From NCBI RefSeq assembly GCF_900167005.1, contig NZ_FUXW01000006.1, positions 1 to 64,000 of the forward strand: a stretch of 64,000 bases of DNA, given 5' to 3'. The translations under genes and the position numbers were made by a program. The notes below the pieces were generated by a model, which searched no databases, was not told the origin of the DNA, and saw nothing but the letters and a program-made list of their open reading frames with translations. Shown here one piece after another: positions 1-8,738 of the stretch; the first letter of the stretch is position 1, and each line of letters opens with the position of its first letter. This DNA is from Butyricicoccus pullicaecorum DSM 23266 (GTDB lineage: Bacteria; Bacillota; Clostridia; Oscillospirales; Butyricicoccaceae).

Positions 1-87
1 GGAGGCGCGGTTGAGGGTGCCGTCCGGATTAACTGCAACCTTACCGGAGGTATCAGGAACCTGCTTTACGCAAACGATAGCTTTCAT
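1..87 (-). CDS. etfB: Electron transfer flavoprotein beta subunit, N-terminus only
   Basis: The reverse strand starts with ATG at 85-87 and reads MKAIVCVKQVPDTSGKVAVN, the characteristic EtfB beginning; the rest lies beyond the window. EtfB pairs with EtfA to bind FAD and AMP. In butyrate-forming Clostridia the pair works with butyryl-CoA dehydrogenase in electron-bifurcating reduction of crotonyl-CoA using NADH, with ferredoxin as co-acceptor. It starts 24 bases after the bcd stop on the same strand, so the two are very probably one operon. A ribosome site (GGAGGAGT on the reverse strand) precedes the ATG. Only 29 residues are visible. Confidence 0.9.
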   Translation of the reverse strand, partial: MKAIVCVKQVPDTSGKVAVNPDGTLNRAS

Positions 88-111
88 AATTCAGTTACTC
101 CTCCTATTTCC

Positions 112-1254
112 TTACTTACCCAGGATGTTGCCCGAGATGACAACGCGCTGGATTTCCGAAGTACCCTCATAGATCTCGGTGATCTTAGCATCACGCATCA
201 TGCGCTCTACCGGGTAATCCTTCGTGTAACCGTAACCACCGCACATCTGTACAGCCTTGGTGGTGATGTTCATAGCAGCCTCGGAGGTGAACAGCTTAGC
301 CGTTGCAGCATCCAGGGTGAACTTCTCGCCAGCAGTCTTCTTGATTGCAGCCTTGTAGGTCAGCAGGCGGCCTGCCTCGATTGCTACGTGCATGTCTGCA
401 AATGCGAACTGGGAGTTCTGGAACTTCGAGATCGGACGGCCGAACTGTACACGGCTCTTAGCGAAGTTCATAGCCTCTTCCATTGCGCCCTCTGCAATAC
501 CCAGAGCCTGTGCAGCGATGCCGATACGGCCGCCGTCCAGAGTCTGCATTGCGATGTTGAAGCCCTTGCCTTCACGGCCGAGCAGGTTCTCCTTGGGAAC
601 GATGCAGTCGGTGAAGACGATCTCGGAGGTGGGCGAACCATGCAGGCCCATCTTGGACTCGTGCTTGCCTACCGAGAAGCCCGGGAAGGAGCTCTCTACG
701 ATGAACGCGGAAATGCCCTTGGTGCCCTTGGACGGGTCGGTCATTGCAAATACAACAAATACTTCAGCAACGTAACCGTTGGTGATGAAGATCTTAGAGC
801 CGTTGAGGACATAGTGGTCGCCCTCGAGAACTGCGGTGCAGGTGCCCTTAGATGCGTCAGAACCAGCGTCGGGCTCGGTCAGGCAGAATGCGCCTACCTT
901 GTGACCCTCGGTCAGCATGCGCAGGTACTTCTGCTTCTGCTCTTCGGTACCATGCTGGAGGATCGGACCGCAGCACAGGCCGTTATGGGTTGCAACGATA
1001 TCGCCGGTCGAAGCGCACTGCTTGGACAGCTCCTCGATTGCAAGCGCACTGCACAGGTCGTCTGCGCCAGCGCCGCCGTACTCCTTCGGTACGATCATGC
1101 CCATTACACCGAGGTCAAACAGCTTCTCGATGTTCTCGCGGGGATAAGTGCAGGTCTCATCGGTCTCTGCAGCGATGGGCTTGACTTCAGTCTCAGTGAA
1201 GTCCTTCATCATCCGGCGAACCAGATCCTGTTCACGGGTCAGATGGAAATCCAT
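112..1254 (-). CDS. bcd: Butyryl-CoA dehydrogenase (short-chain acyl-CoA dehydrogenase)
   Basis: This 380-residue flavoprotein has the normal length for short-chain acyl-CoA dehydrogenases. FAD-binding segments are visible (CLTEPDAGSDA near residue 130, QMCGGYGYTKDYPVERMMRD near 335-355). The C-terminal IYEGTSEIQR motif carries the catalytic base, about Glu363. It reduces crotonyl-CoA to butyryl-CoA, the last redox step before butyrate release. I chose the ATG at 1252-1254 because AAAAGGAGAC lies just upstream and MDFHLTREQ matches the family start; an upstream in-frame start at 1359 would add 35 unlike residues. Followed by etfB, the usual Clostridia order. Substrate is inferred from context. 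Confidence 0.93.
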   Translation of the reverse strand: MDFHLTREQDLVRRMMKDFTETEVKPIAAETDETCTYPRENIEKLFDLGVMGMIVPKEYGGAGADDLCSALAIEELSKQCASTGDIVATHNGLCCGPILQHGTEEQKQKYLRMLTEGHKVGAFCLTEPDAGSDASKGTCTAVLEGDHYVLNGSKIFITNGYVAEVFVVFAMTDPSKGTKGISAFIVESSFPGFSVGKHESKMGLHGSPTSEIVFTDCIVPKENLLGREGKGFNIAMQTLDGGRIGIAAQALGIAEGAMEEAMNFAKSRVQFGRPISKFQNSQFAFADMHVAIEAGRLLTYKAAIKKTAGEKFTLDAATAKLFTSEAAMNITTKAVQMCGGYGYTKDYPVERMMRDAKITEIYEGTSEIQRVVISGNILGK

Positions 1255-1812
1255 GTTCAAGTCTCCTTTTGATATTGGATTTAAATGTATTGTGCCGATG
1301 CCGGTTAGTACACCGGCTTTCTGCCAGGTAAAAATCTCCCGAAAAAACGATGATGGCACAAAAATTCCTGTTTTTTCAACGCTGAGAAAACAGGCCCTTT
1401 GTATCCTACCTTCATATTTTGCTCATACAGTATGTATTTTGCTCATATTCATGGTAACTCTTGTTTTTTCGCATTCAATATACCACATCCGTCCTTCTTC
1501 GTCAACCTGGATTTCTTCCGTTTTTACCCGCAATATTACCGAAATCCACCGGTTAATTTGCCATTTCTCTGCGGAATTTTCACAATTTGCAACTTTTGAG
1601 TAAATGTTGGTCTAAAATTTTTATTTTTGTATTTTTTATGTGTCTTTCTTTTGCCTTGCCACTTGTTGCTTTGGTGATTTTGTGTCATACTTATCGTATC
1701 ATTCACGATTTGTGCTCCGTGAAATAACCACAATTTCCCATTTTGGGTATTTCGTATTTGCGAACAATGTACTGAATAATGAACATTTTCACTGTGAAAG
1801 GAGCTGTTTTGC
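1255..1812. promoter_or_regulatory. Intergenic region upstream of bcd: direct repeats and leader hairpin
   Basis: This gene-free stretch separates divergent bcd and the acetyltransferase gene. Two perfect copies of TATTTTGCTCATA lie at 1415-1427 and 1435-1447, exactly 20 bp apart, so they face the same side of the helix. On the bcd strand a weak -10 (TAGGAT, 1403-1408) sits just downstream. Within the bcd leader, CCTGTTTTTTC (1367-1377) pairs with GAGAAAACAGG (1384-1394), followed on that strand by TTTTTG, resembling a terminator or attenuator. The part from 1450 to 1812 is AT-rich and I see no gene or clear promoter there. Confidence 0.45.
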
Positions 1813-2076
1813 ATGAATTATGTACACGAATCCAACCGCATCTCCCTCTCTTCTCCGCAGGGTGAATTGCTCGCCGAGATCACCTTTCCGCTCGCACATG
1901 ATAATGTTGTAAATATCAATCACACCTATGTTCATCCCGATCTGCGCGGCCAACAGGTCGCAGATACCCTCATGCGTCTGGCACTGGATGACATCCAGAA
2001 AAACGGTCTGACCTTTACCGCGACCTGTCCCTATGCCGTGCACTGGCTGGAGCGTCACCCCGAACACAAGCCCTAA
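1813..2076 (+). CDS. Small GNAT-like N-acetyltransferase (YjdJ/COG2388 type)
   Basis: This 87-residue protein has the compact fold expected of YjdJ-type acetyltransferases. The acetyl-CoA binding segment reads HPDLRGQQVADTLM near residues 37-50, and the CPYAVHWLERHPEH ending is typical of this subfamily. A good ribosome site (GAAAGGAG) precedes the ATG. The substrate is unknown; members of this group are poorly characterised and may act on small amines or proteins. Its stop lies a few bases from the point where a truncated cotJC-like reading frame begins. Confidence 0.8.
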   Translation: MNYVHESNRISLSSPQGELLAEITFPLAHDNVVNINHTYVHPDLRGQQVADTLMRLALDDIQKNGLTFTATCPYAVHWLERHPEHKP

Positions 2077-2096
2077 GTTGTGCCATCCGCCATGCA

Positions 2097-2327
2097 CCAG
2101 AGCAGAAAGCGCGCACAACTTACGATAACCTGCTGCGCCTGATTGACGACCCCGATGTACGTGACCCGATCAAGTTCCTGCGTCAGCGCGAGGTCGTTCA
2201 CTTCCAGCGCTTCGGCGATGCCCTGCGCAATGTTCAGGAAAATCTGGATGCGCGCAACTACTACGCCTACAACCCCGAGTTTGACGTACAGCGTCTGCCC
2301 GATCCGCGCAAACGTCCCAAGATCTAA
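2097..2327 (+). pseudogene. C-terminal remnant of a CotJC-like manganese catalase / spore-coat gene
   Basis: An open frame with no start codon reads PEQKARTTYDNLLRLIDDPD and continues through REVVHFQRFGDALRNVQ to a TAA at 2325-2327. This matches the C-terminal part of CotJC/manganese-catalase proteins, which have a conserved EQ-KA-TYDNL...REVVHFQRFG block; the second segment contributes metal-site glutamate and histidine. About 110-120 N-terminal residues are missing, and the homology starts only about 20 bases after the acetyltransferase stop. A hairpin at 2346-2372 could be its original terminator. It is probably the relic of a deletion or insertion event. The assignment is from memory of the family. 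Confidence 0.72.
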
Positions 2328-2345
2328 ACCAAACCATCTCCTCGT

Positions 2346-2372
2346 CCCGGTGTGCCCCTGCGGTGCACCGGG
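2346..2372 (+). terminator. Hairpin after the cotJC remnant
   Basis: CCCGGTG (2346-2352) pairs with CACCGGG (2366-2372), followed by a T-rich run (attcttta). The thymine run is imperfect, so termination may be weak. It sits 18 bases after the remnant's stop. Confidence 0.5.
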
Positions 2373-2390
2373 ATTCTTTACAATTTGCGC

Positions 2391-2420
2391 TTGCACCCGC
2401 CCTGCCTTTCACGCTATACT
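2391..2420 (+). promoter_or_regulatory. Candidate sigma-70/A promoter for the DUF4317 gene
   Basis: TTGCAC (2391-2396), an 18-base spacer, and TATACT (2415-2420), with the start codon 35 bases downstream. Confidence 0.5.
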
Positions 2421-2455
2421 GAAAAAGATATCAAAGCGAAAGGATCTTGTGTCTT

Positions 2456-3700
2456 ATGAACCTTACCAAGCGCGATGTGCTCGAACTGCGCCGTCGTCTG
2501 ACCAAGAACGGTTGTTCCTTCTCCCGTATGGCAGGCTGCTATGTCGGCGGAAATCGAACCATCATTACCAAGTTTGCGCAGCCCTTCCTCGATCTGGAAG
2601 ACGATGCCTTCTATAAATACCTCGAAATCGCAAAAAAGGTGCTCTCGGGTACCCCCGGCGGCAATCTGCTCGAGCTGTCCATGGCCGAAAATGAAAACAC
2701 CGCCGAGATTCGTCAGTTCCTGATTGCACTCAAGGAAAGCAAGCTCAAAAACGACGGTATGCTCGACCGCTTCTACGAACTGGTCATCGAACACTACAAT
2801 TATGCCGGAAATTACCTCATTCTGCTCTTCCACGACGTCTACGACGTGCCCTCGCGTGCCGAAGATCACGCAAAGCTCGACGAGTCCGAGGAGGTATACG
2901 AGTACTTACTGTGCGCCCTGTGTCCGGTTGAGTTGTCCAAGCCCGGTCTGAGCTACCACGAGGACGACAACTCTTTCGCCCCCCTCGTGCGCGACTGGGT
3001 GGTCGGTCTGCCCGAGATCGGCTTTGTCTATCCCGCGTTTTCCAATCGTTCGGCCGATCTCAGCTCGGTCATGTACTTTGTCAAGCCCGGCAAGGACTCC
3101 CAGCACGACCTCATGCGTCATGTTCTGGGCTGCGCTGTTCAGCGTACGGCCTCCGAGGAGAAAAATGCCTTCCAGAATCTGGTCACCGAAGCCTTCGGCA
3201 CCGAAAAAGAACAGGCCGAGAACGCCTTCCTGCAAATCCAGAAAAACCTCAACGAACTGGTTGCCACCCGCGACGAGGACGGTCTGCCGCCCATCGAGCT
3301 GACCGCAGAGGCCGTTTCCGACGTGATGGTCGATGTTGCCATGCCGCAGGAAGCCAAGGAACAGATTGTACGCGACTACCAGTCCACCTTTGCCGACGCT
3401 CTGCCCTGTGCGCAGAACCTCATCGACAACAAACTGGTACAAGCCGGTTTGCAGCGTGAGGCTACCCTTGCTCTGACCAGCAAGATTGAATCCCTCGAGC
3501 AGCAGCTCGCCGAGAAGAACGAGCAGACGGCCGACTCCGACCTCCCCTGGGATGAGACCTCGCCCGCAATCGTGCTTCAGGTCTCGGCGGACAAGGCTGA
3601 GCACATCGAAGCGCAGGTCATCGACGGCCGCCGCTGCCTGGTCATTCCCTTAGATGAGGGCGACTCGGCACGCATCAACGGTGTCGCTGCTCCCCTCTGA
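2456..3700 (+). CDS. DUF4317 family protein, function unknown
   Basis: This 414-residue protein begins [20 protein letters not shown] and carries the [10 protein letters not shown] segment near residue 25, both typical of the DUF4317 family found across Clostridia. It has no signal peptide or membrane segment and is acidic. A short coiled-coil-like stretch ([16 protein letters not shown]) lies near residue 345. The ATG at 2456 is preferred over an in-frame TTG at 2447, which sits only two bases from the AAGGA ribosome site. It is flanked by its own promoter and by the separately promoted CoA-transferase gene. I know of no experimentally established role for the family. Confidence 0.85.
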   Translation: MNLTKRDVLELRRRLTKNGCSFSRMAGCYVGGNRTIITKFAQPFLDLEDDAFYKYLEIAKKVLSGTPGGNLLELSMAENENTAEIRQFLIALKESKLKNDGMLDRFYELVIEHYNYAGNYLILLFHDVYDVPSRAEDHAKLDESEEVYEYLLCALCPVELSKPGLSYHEDDNSFAPLVRDWVVGLPEIGFVYPAFSNRSADLSSVMYFVKPGKDSQHDLMRHVLGCAVQRTASEEKNAFQNLVTEAFGTEKEQAENAFLQIQKNLNELVATRDEDGLPPIELTAEAVSDVMVDVAMPQEAKEQIVRDYQSTFADALPCAQNLIDNKLVQAGLQREATLALTSKIESLEQQLAEKNEQTADSDLPWDETSPAIVLQVSADKAEHIEAQVIDGRRCLVIPLDEGDSARINGVAAPL

Positions 3701-3794
3701 TCGGCACACGCTTAAAAATGCACCGTCTTTTTGTCAAGATTTGATCGTTTTTTTGCAGGTTATCGTGCCTTTCTTTGCTTTTTCTGCACCTTAC

Positions 3795-3823
3795 TTGACC
3801 TGCCTGTCAAAAAAACGTATAAT
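3795..3823 (+). promoter_or_regulatory. Promoter of the butyryl-CoA:acetate CoA-transferase gene
   Basis: TTGACC (3795-3800), a 17-base spacer and a perfect TATAAT (3818-3823) lie about 50 bases upstream of the start codon. The near-consensus match suggests strong constitutive expression. Confidence 0.8.
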
Positions 3824-3875
3824 AAATCCTGTACTGAAAAGGTTTTATTCTCTCATCAAAGGAGGAACTATTCCG

Positions 3876-5216
3876 ATGGCTTTTGAACAGGAATATCAGA
3901 AAAAATTAACCTCGGCCGATGAAGCGGTCAAGGTTGTCAAGTCGGGTGATTGGGTCGACTTCGGCTGGTGCACCGGCACTCCCTACGCTCTCGATCTCGC
4001 GCTGGCAAAGCGTGTCCCCGAGCTGTCTGACGTCAAGTTCCGCGGCGGTATCCTGCTGCGTCCGCTCGCCTGCTTCTCGGCTCCCGAGGCAAACGAGCGT
4101 CTGACCTGGAACTCCTGGCACATGTCCGGCATCGAGCGCAAGATGATCGCAAACGGCAACACCTTCTACGGTGCGCTGCGTTACTCCGAGCTGCCCCGTT
4201 GGATCCGCGAGAACTGCGAGCCCATTGACGTGGCAATGTTCCAGGTTTCCCCGATGGACAAGCAGGGCTACTTCAGCTTCGGCCCCAATGCGTCCCACAT
4301 GGCTGCTGTCTGTGAGCGTGCACGCGTTATCATCGTTGAGGTCAATCCCAACATGCCGCGCTGCCTGGGCGGCTTTGAGGAAGGTATCCATGTCTCCAAG
4401 GTTGACATGATCGTCGAGTCCGACTCCCCCATCGGTATCCTGGGCGGCGGCGGCCCGGCAACCGAGGTCGACGAGGCAGTCGCAAAGCTCATCGTTGAGG
4501 AGATCCCCAACGGCGCTTGTCTGCAGCTCGGCATCGGCGGTATGCCCAATGCTGTCGGCTCTCTGATTGCACAGTCCGACCTCAAGGATCTCGGCGTTCA
4601 CACCGAGATGTACGTTGATGCGTTCGTCGACATCACCATGGCCGGCAAGATCACCGGTTCTCAGAAGTCCATCGACCGCGGTCGTCAGACCTTCGCATTC
4701 GGCGCAGGTACCCAGAAGCTCTATGACTTCATCAATGACAACCCGTCCTGCATGAGCGCTCCGGTCAGCTACACCAACGACGCGCGCACCATCGCACAGA
4801 TCGATAACTTCGTATCCATCAACAACGCAGTTAACCTCGACCTCTTCGGTCAGGTCAACTCCGAGTCCGCTGGCATCAAGCAGATCAGCGGTGCAGGCGG
4901 TCAGCTCGACTTCGTCCTGGGCGCTTACCTGTCCAAGGGCGGCAAGAGCTTCATCTGCTGTTCCTCTTCCTTCACCGACAAGCAGGGCAACCTGCAGTCG
5001 CGCATCCTGCCCACCCTGGACAACGGCTCCATCGTCACCGATGCTCGCCCGAACGTTCACTACGTGGTCACCGAGTACGGCAAGGTCTGCCTCAAGGGTC
5101 TGTCCTCCTGGCAGCGTGCCGAGGCTCTCATCTCCATCGCGCACCCCAAGTTCCGCGACGAGCTGATCGAGCAGGCTGACAAGATGCACCTGTGGAGAAG
5201 ATCCAACAAGCGCTAA
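3876..5216 (+). CDS. but: Butyryl-CoA:acetate CoA-transferase
   Basis: This 446-residue protein belongs to the acetyl-CoA hydrolase/transferase family (CoA-transferase family I). It shows the glycine-rich [10 protein letters not shown] segment near residue 188 and the [11 protein letters not shown] motif, where Glu244 is the expected catalytic residue that forms the glutamyl-CoA thioester. It moves CoA from butyryl-CoA to acetate, releasing butyrate and acetyl-CoA, the terminal step of gut butyrate formation. The start is fixed by AAAGGAGG ten bases upstream of the ATG. Length and sequence fit But of Faecalibacterium/Roseburia; a 4-hydroxybutyrate CoA-transferase relative cannot be excluded, but bcd-etfB nearby favours butyrate. 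Confidence 0.9.
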   Translation: MAFEQEYQKKLTSADEAVKVVKSGDWVDFGWCTGTPYALDLALAKRVPELSDVKFRGGILLRPLACFSAPEANERLTWNSWHMSGIERKMIANGNTFYGALRYSELPRWIRENCEPIDVAMFQVSPMDKQGYFSFGPNASHMAAVCERARVIIVEVNPNMPRCLGGFEEGIHVSKVDMIVESDSPIGILGGGGPATEVDEAVAKLIVEEIPNGACLQLGIGGMPNAVGSLIAQSDLKDLGVHTEMYVDAFVDITMAGKITGSQKSIDRGRQTFAFGAGTQKLYDFINDNPSCMSAPVSYTNDARTIAQIDNFVSINNAVNLDLFGQVNSESAGIKQISGAGGQLDFVLGAYLSKGGKSFICCSSSFTDKQGNLQSRILPTLDNGSIVTDARPNVHYVVTEYGKVCLKGLSSWQRAEALISIAHPKFRDELIEQADKMHLWRRSNKR

Positions 5217-5233
5217 GTAACACCGTTTTTTCT

Positions 5234-5256
5234 GCCCCTGCCCTTCCGGCAGGGGC
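5234..5256 (+). terminator. Hairpin between but and the YwlG-family gene
   Basis: GCCCCTGCC pairs with GGCAGGGGC, followed by ctttccc. The thymine run is weak, so partial termination or mRNA 3'-end protection of but is more likely than full termination. Confidence 0.45.
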
Positions 5257-5283
5257 CTTTCCCAGTAAAGGAGGGATTTCTCT

Positions 5284-5850
5284 ATGGCAACCGAAGCTTT
5301 CCTGCATGACATCACGGCACAGGCCCGCGAAGCCATGGAAAGCCTGCTTTCACAGGCAAAATGCAAGCCGGGTGACCTTGTCGTCGTCGGCTGCTCCTCG
5401 AGCGAGGTGTTAGGCTCCAAGATCGGCACGGCTTCCAGTCCCGAGGTCGCACAGGCCATTCTGGACGGTCTGCTTCCCGTATTGTCGCAGCACGGTCTGC
5501 GTCTGGCTGCGCAGTGCTGCGAGCACTTAAACCGCGCACTGATTGTCGAGCGCTCCACTGCGGACGCATTCGGCTACGAGGCGGTCAACGTCGTGCCCCA
5601 GCCCAAGGCAGGCGGCTCCTTCGCCACCGCAGCCTATCACACCTTCTCTGACCCGGTTGCAGTCGAGCACGTCCGTGCACGCGCCGGTTTGGACATCGGC
5701 GGTACGCTCATCGGCATGCATCTCGCGCATGTCGCGGTGCCCGCCCGTCTGTCCCGCCGTCAGATCGGTGAGGCCATCGTACTCGCTGCACGCGTACGCC
5801 CCAAGTTTGTCGGCGGCAGCCGTGCGGTTTACGACGAAGCCCTTCTCTAA
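5284..5850 (+). CDS. UPF0340 / TIGR01440 family protein (YwlG-like)
   Basis: This 188-residue protein matches the YwlG/TIGR01440 family in length and in conserved segments: GDLVVVGCSSSEVLGSKIG near residues 34-52, QCCEHLNRALIVER near 79-92, and the DIGGTLIGMHLAHVAVP block near 138-154. The family has a known structure in outline but no settled function. A GGAGGG ribosome site lies upstream. It begins 67 bases after but and is followed 23 bases later by a HAD phosphatase, so readthrough from but or shared transcription with the following genes is likely. Confidence 0.85.
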   Translation: MATEAFLHDITAQAREAMESLLSQAKCKPGDLVVVGCSSSEVLGSKIGTASSPEVAQAILDGLLPVLSQHGLRLAAQCCEHLNRALIVERSTADAFGYEAVNVVPQPKAGGSFATAAYHTFSDPVAVEHVRARAGLDIGGTLIGMHLAHVAVPARLSRRQIGEAIVLAARVRPKFVGGSRAVYDEALL

Positions 5851-5873
5851 TCCATCTACACAAAGGACGATCT

Positions 5874-6584
5874 ATGAAACGCAAAGCTGTATTTTTTGAT
5901 TTGGACGACACCCTGTACAGCGGTTTCCCGGAGGGTGACGCCGAGGGATTTATCCGCTGCGGACAGTATGCCGCGGCCAACTGCGGCGTATCCGCCGAGG
6001 ATTTCACCGCCCGCATCCGTCAGGCACGTGAAGACCTCAAGGTTGTACTGCCCCGCGAGCCCGAAATTCACGACCGCACGCTAGTCGCACAGCAGGCGCT
6101 CGAGGCCTTCGGCATCAATCCCATTCCGCACGCGGAAGCCATGCACGATCTGTACTGGTCGGCTGTCTTTGACCACATGATCGTGCGTCCGGGTGTTGCC
6201 GACTTCCTGACCGAGCTGCGCGAACGCGGCATCAAGGTCGGTGTGTGCACCAACATGCTGGTCGGCATTCAGATGCGCAAGCTGTGCCGTCTGGGACTGG
6301 CTGACAAGGTGGACTTTTTGGTCACCAGTGAGGAGGCCGGACGCGACAAGCCCGATTCGCCCATTTTTGAGCTGGCACTCAAAAAGGCTGGCTGTACGCC
6401 TGCTGAGGCACTCATGGTCGGCGACAACTTTACCCACGATATCATCGGCGCACACCGCGTCGGTATCGACGGTCTGTGGCTCCACGTGCACGGCGAGCCA
6501 CCTGTGACCGCTGACTTTCCCTTCCTCGAGGCTGCCGACTTCTATCAGGCGGCTGACCTCATCCGTTCCGCACTCGACAACTAA
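5874..6584 (+). CDS. HAD family hydrolase (subfamily IA, phosphatase-like)
   Basis: This 236-residue protein carries the HAD motif FFDLDDTLY with nucleophile Asp9 and acid/base Asp11. Motif II is KVGVCTN, the lysine motif is in GRDKPDSPIFE, and the motif IV acidic pair is in MVGDNFTHDIIGA. The alpha-helical cap after motif I fits subfamily IA (phosphoglycolate phosphatase / YjjG-like), so it probably hydrolyses a small phosphorylated metabolite. The substrate cannot be read from sequence. It lies between the YwlG-like and TSCPD genes with short gaps, consistent with one transcript. Confidence 0.85.
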   Translation: MKRKAVFFDLDDTLYSGFPEGDAEGFIRCGQYAAANCGVSAEDFTARIRQAREDLKVVLPREPEIHDRTLVAQQALEAFGINPIPHAEAMHDLYWSAVFDHMIVRPGVADFLTELRERGIKVGVCTNMLVGIQMRKLCRLGLADKVDFLVTSEEAGRDKPDSPIFELALKKAGCTPAEALMVGDNFTHDIIGAHRVGIDGLWLHVHGEPPVTADFPFLEAADFYQAADLIRSALDN

Positions 6585-6608
6585 TTTTCAAAGGAGATAT
6601 ATATCACC

Positions 6609-6869
6609 ATGCAGCATTTTATGTGTAAGCCGCAGGGCGTTTGCGCTCGTCTGGTTGAGTTCGATCTGGACGGCGACACCGTTCACAACATTTCTTTCGT
6701 AGGCGGCTGCAACGGCAACCTCAAGGCCATCGGCTCGATCTGCGAGGGCATGACCGTTGATCAGATTGAAAAGGCATTCACCGGCATCGACTGCGGTGGC
6801 AAGGGCACCTCTTGCTCCGATCAGCTCGCCAAGTGCCTGCATCAGGCTTTACAGCAGGTAAAGGGTTAA
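6609..6869 (+). CDS. TSCPD domain protein, TIGR03905 family
   Basis: This 86-residue protein is the stand-alone TSCPD domain (TIGR03905). It is cysteine-rich, with GGCNGNLKAIGSICEGM and GIDCGGKGTSCSDQLAKC segments, suggesting metal binding. The TSCPD domain is otherwise found at the C-terminus of some B12-dependent ribonucleotide reductases. Its own role is not known to me. AAGGAGAT precedes the ATG, and the gene ends the rightward run just before a bidirectional terminator. Confidence 0.85.
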   Translation: MQHFMCKPQGVCARLVEFDLDGDTVHNISFVGGCNGNLKAIGSICEGMTVDQIEKAFTGIDCGGKGTSCSDQLAKCLHQALQQVKG

Positions 6870-6884
6870 GTCTTTACACGCATC

Positions 6885-6915
6885 AAAAAGCACCGTCGTT
6901 TGACGGTGCTTTTCT
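6885..6915. terminator. Bidirectional terminator between the TSCPD gene and rsmF
   Basis: AAAAGCACCGTC and GACGGTGCTTTT form a 12-bp stem around a GTTT loop, with A and T runs on the two sides, so it can end both convergent transcripts. Confidence 0.88.
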
Positions 6916-6929
6916 TATGTCCCGGGCAA

Positions 6930-8291
6930 TTACTTCCAGCGCAGACCCTTGGGGTAATGGTTCTTGAGCATGCCGCCCGAGGTCTTTCCCCATCCTAAGG
7001 AATATCCATCGGTCAGCACCAGTGTCCAGCCGTTCTCGCCTTCCCACGGAATCGCCTCACCGCGCAGGTAGCGCTCGACCAGCGGCTGCTCTGCGGGCAG
7101 GTCAATGACGCGCAGGGCATCCTCCGCGCGCAGCGCGAGCGCCAGCGCGTGCGCCGGTTCAAAGCGTCCCTTGCGCACGGTGCCCAGCTGTAAGCCCTGA
7201 CGCAGCACGCGCAAGCCGTTTCCGTCCGGCAGATCATCCGGAAGCGCCCAAAGTTGGTCGCCGCACAGTGTCAAGTTTTTAAACTTTACACGCAGATTTT
7301 CTGACTCAAATGTACGGTATTCCCCGGGAATTTTCTTATCCGGCAGGCATTGCGCCAGTGCAGGTGCACGACCGGTTTGCCCATCGGTCTTGCGCAGGAC
7401 GGCGGCAAAATGTCCTTCGCCGTCCAGACGATGCGGGAACAAACGGAAGGTCTGTGCGAGCGACGGATGGCCGTTTTCCGTCCATTCCGGCCGGCCGGGT
7501 GCGAAATGTGCGTCTCCGGGCACGGTTTCCACCTGCATTTCCGGGTAACGATCGAGCAGGCGCTGCACGCTGCCCTCGTCCTCCTCGGGTGCAAAGGTAC
7601 AGGTCGAATACACCAGTCTACCGCCCGGCCGCAGCATGCTCACCGCGCAGTCCAGAATCTCATCCTGTCTGGCCGCGCACTTTACAGGCGCATCTTCGGT
7701 CCATTCGGTCACCGCGATCTCTTCCTTGCGGAACATACCCTCGCCCGAGCACGGTGCATCGACCACGATGCAGTCAAAATAACCCGGGAAACGATCGGCC
7801 AGCCGCTGTGGTGTCTCGTTGGTCACCATGCAATTACGGATGCCCGCACGCTCCACGCTCTGCGACAGAATCTTGGCTCGTCCGGGATGAATCTCGTTGG
7901 CGATCAGGATGCCTTCACCCTGCATGCGTCCAGCCAGATGCGTGGTCTTACCGCCGGGGGCTGCGCACAGATCGAGCACGCGCTCGCCCGGCTTGGGATC
8001 GGCCAGTGCACCGACTGCCATCGCGGACGGCTCCTGAATGTAATAGACACCCGCTTCATAATAGGGATGCCGTCCCGGTCTGGTCTCGGGGTCATAGTAA
8101 TATCCCTCGCGTGCCCACGACACCGGATGCAGTCCAAACCGCGCGGCAAAGGGCGGCTCGGTCTGCGGTTCTTTGAGCGGATTGATGCGCAGACCAAAGG
8201 CGCGCGGTCCCTCCATCGCACGGACAAAGTCCGGGTACTCTTCCCCCAGAAGCCTCTCCATGCGCGTCAAAAATGCGGTTGGCAGCGCCAT
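6930..8291 (-). CDS. rsmF: RsmF/RsmB-type rRNA m5C methyltransferase with C-terminal extension
   Basis: This 453-residue protein belongs to the NOL1/NOP2/Sun family of S-adenosylmethionine-dependent RNA cytosine-5 methyltransferases. The SAM site is VLDLCAAPGGKTTHLAG near residues 105-121. The two family cysteines are Cys181 (VDAPCSGEGMF) and Cys231 (YSTCTFAPEEDE), the releasing and catalytic residues. The extension after residue about 300 resembles the RNA-binding region of the RsmF/YebU group. It probably methylates 16S rRNA; the exact cytidine is inferred from family only. A strong ribosome site, AAAGGAGG, precedes the ATG. Confidence 0.87.
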   Translation of the reverse strand: MALPTAFLTRMERLLGEEYPDFVRAMEGPRAFGLRINPLKEPQTEPPFAARFGLHPVSWAREGYYYDPETRPGRHPYYEAGVYYIQEPSAMAVGALADPKPGERVLDLCAAPGGKTTHLAGRMQGEGILIANEIHPGRAKILSQSVERAGIRNCMVTNETPQRLADRFPGYFDCIVVDAPCSGEGMFRKEEIAVTEWTEDAPVKCAARQDEILDCAVSMLRPGGRLVYSTCTFAPEEDEGSVQRLLDRYPEMQVETVPGDAHFAPGRPEWTENGHPSLAQTFRLFPHRLDGEGHFAAVLRKTDGQTGRAPALAQCLPDKKIPGEYRTFESENLRVKFKNLTLCGDQLWALPDDLPDGNGLRVLRQGLQLGTVRKGRFEPAHALALALRAEDALRVIDLPAEQPLVERYLRGEAIPWEGENGWTLVLTDGYSLGWGKTSGGMLKNHYPKGLRWK

Positions 8292-8510
8292 ACCGCACCT
8301 CCTTTCTCATCCGCTCGGCACTCGCCGCGGATGCACTTTTCTGATTTGTCTTTATTATAGCATGACTGCCTTCTCCCTGAAAAGCCGTCGACCCGCTTTT
8401 TGGGTGTTCGACCGTTTTCCCCGTCCTTTTCCATTTCTCTTTATGAATATCTTACAATTTCTGCCGTGTACATTTGTGCGTTCTGTCCTCGCGTTTTGCC
8501 CAAAACCCGG

Positions 8511-8539
8511 TTGACATTCCCCATCCCCTTTGTTAGAAT
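8511..8539 (+). promoter_or_regulatory. Promoter of the PTS operon
   Basis: Perfect TTGACA (8511-8516), 17-base spacer, TAGAAT (8534-8539). Transcription would start near 8546, about 40 bases before the antiterminator target. Confidence 0.85.
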
Positions 8540-8586
8540 ATACTCAACGGCAAAGAAAATTTAAAAATCTGTTTACATTCTTACTT

Positions 8587-8670
8587 GGATTGTTACTGGT
8601 TATGCAGGCAAAACCAAATTTCTTCAGTATAGTAATACCTATACCTTGGGGAAGTTTGGTTTTTTTGTTT
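8587..8670 (+). promoter_or_regulatory. RAT antiterminator target overlapping an intrinsic terminator (LicT/BglG type)
   Basis: Bases 8587-8615 match the ribonucleic antiterminator consensus of the BglG/SacY/LicT family: GGATTGTTACTG, four variable bases, then GCAGGCAAAACC. Its last bases overlap the 5' arm of a terminator in which AAACCAAATTTC (8611-8622) pairs with GAAGTTTGGTTT (8651-8662), followed by a T run. When the antiterminator protein binds the RAT hairpin the terminator cannot form, so the PTS genes are switched on by substrate. The likely regulator is encoded at 13471-14319. Confidence 0.93.
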
Positions 8671-8738
8671 GCTCTAAACTGTGTGCATCGATCCTCTGCG
8701 CCGAAAACTCTATTTTGTGATAGAAAGGCTGTGTTTCT

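Noticed and set aside
3906-5558. Long reverse-strand open frame opposite the butyryl-CoA:acetate CoA-transferase gene
   Set aside because: It is a high-GC shadow of a well-supported gene, with no family match and no ribosome site. The same applies to the forward frames opposite lon (29581-32199), ptsI, the MATE gene and the alpha-mannosidase.
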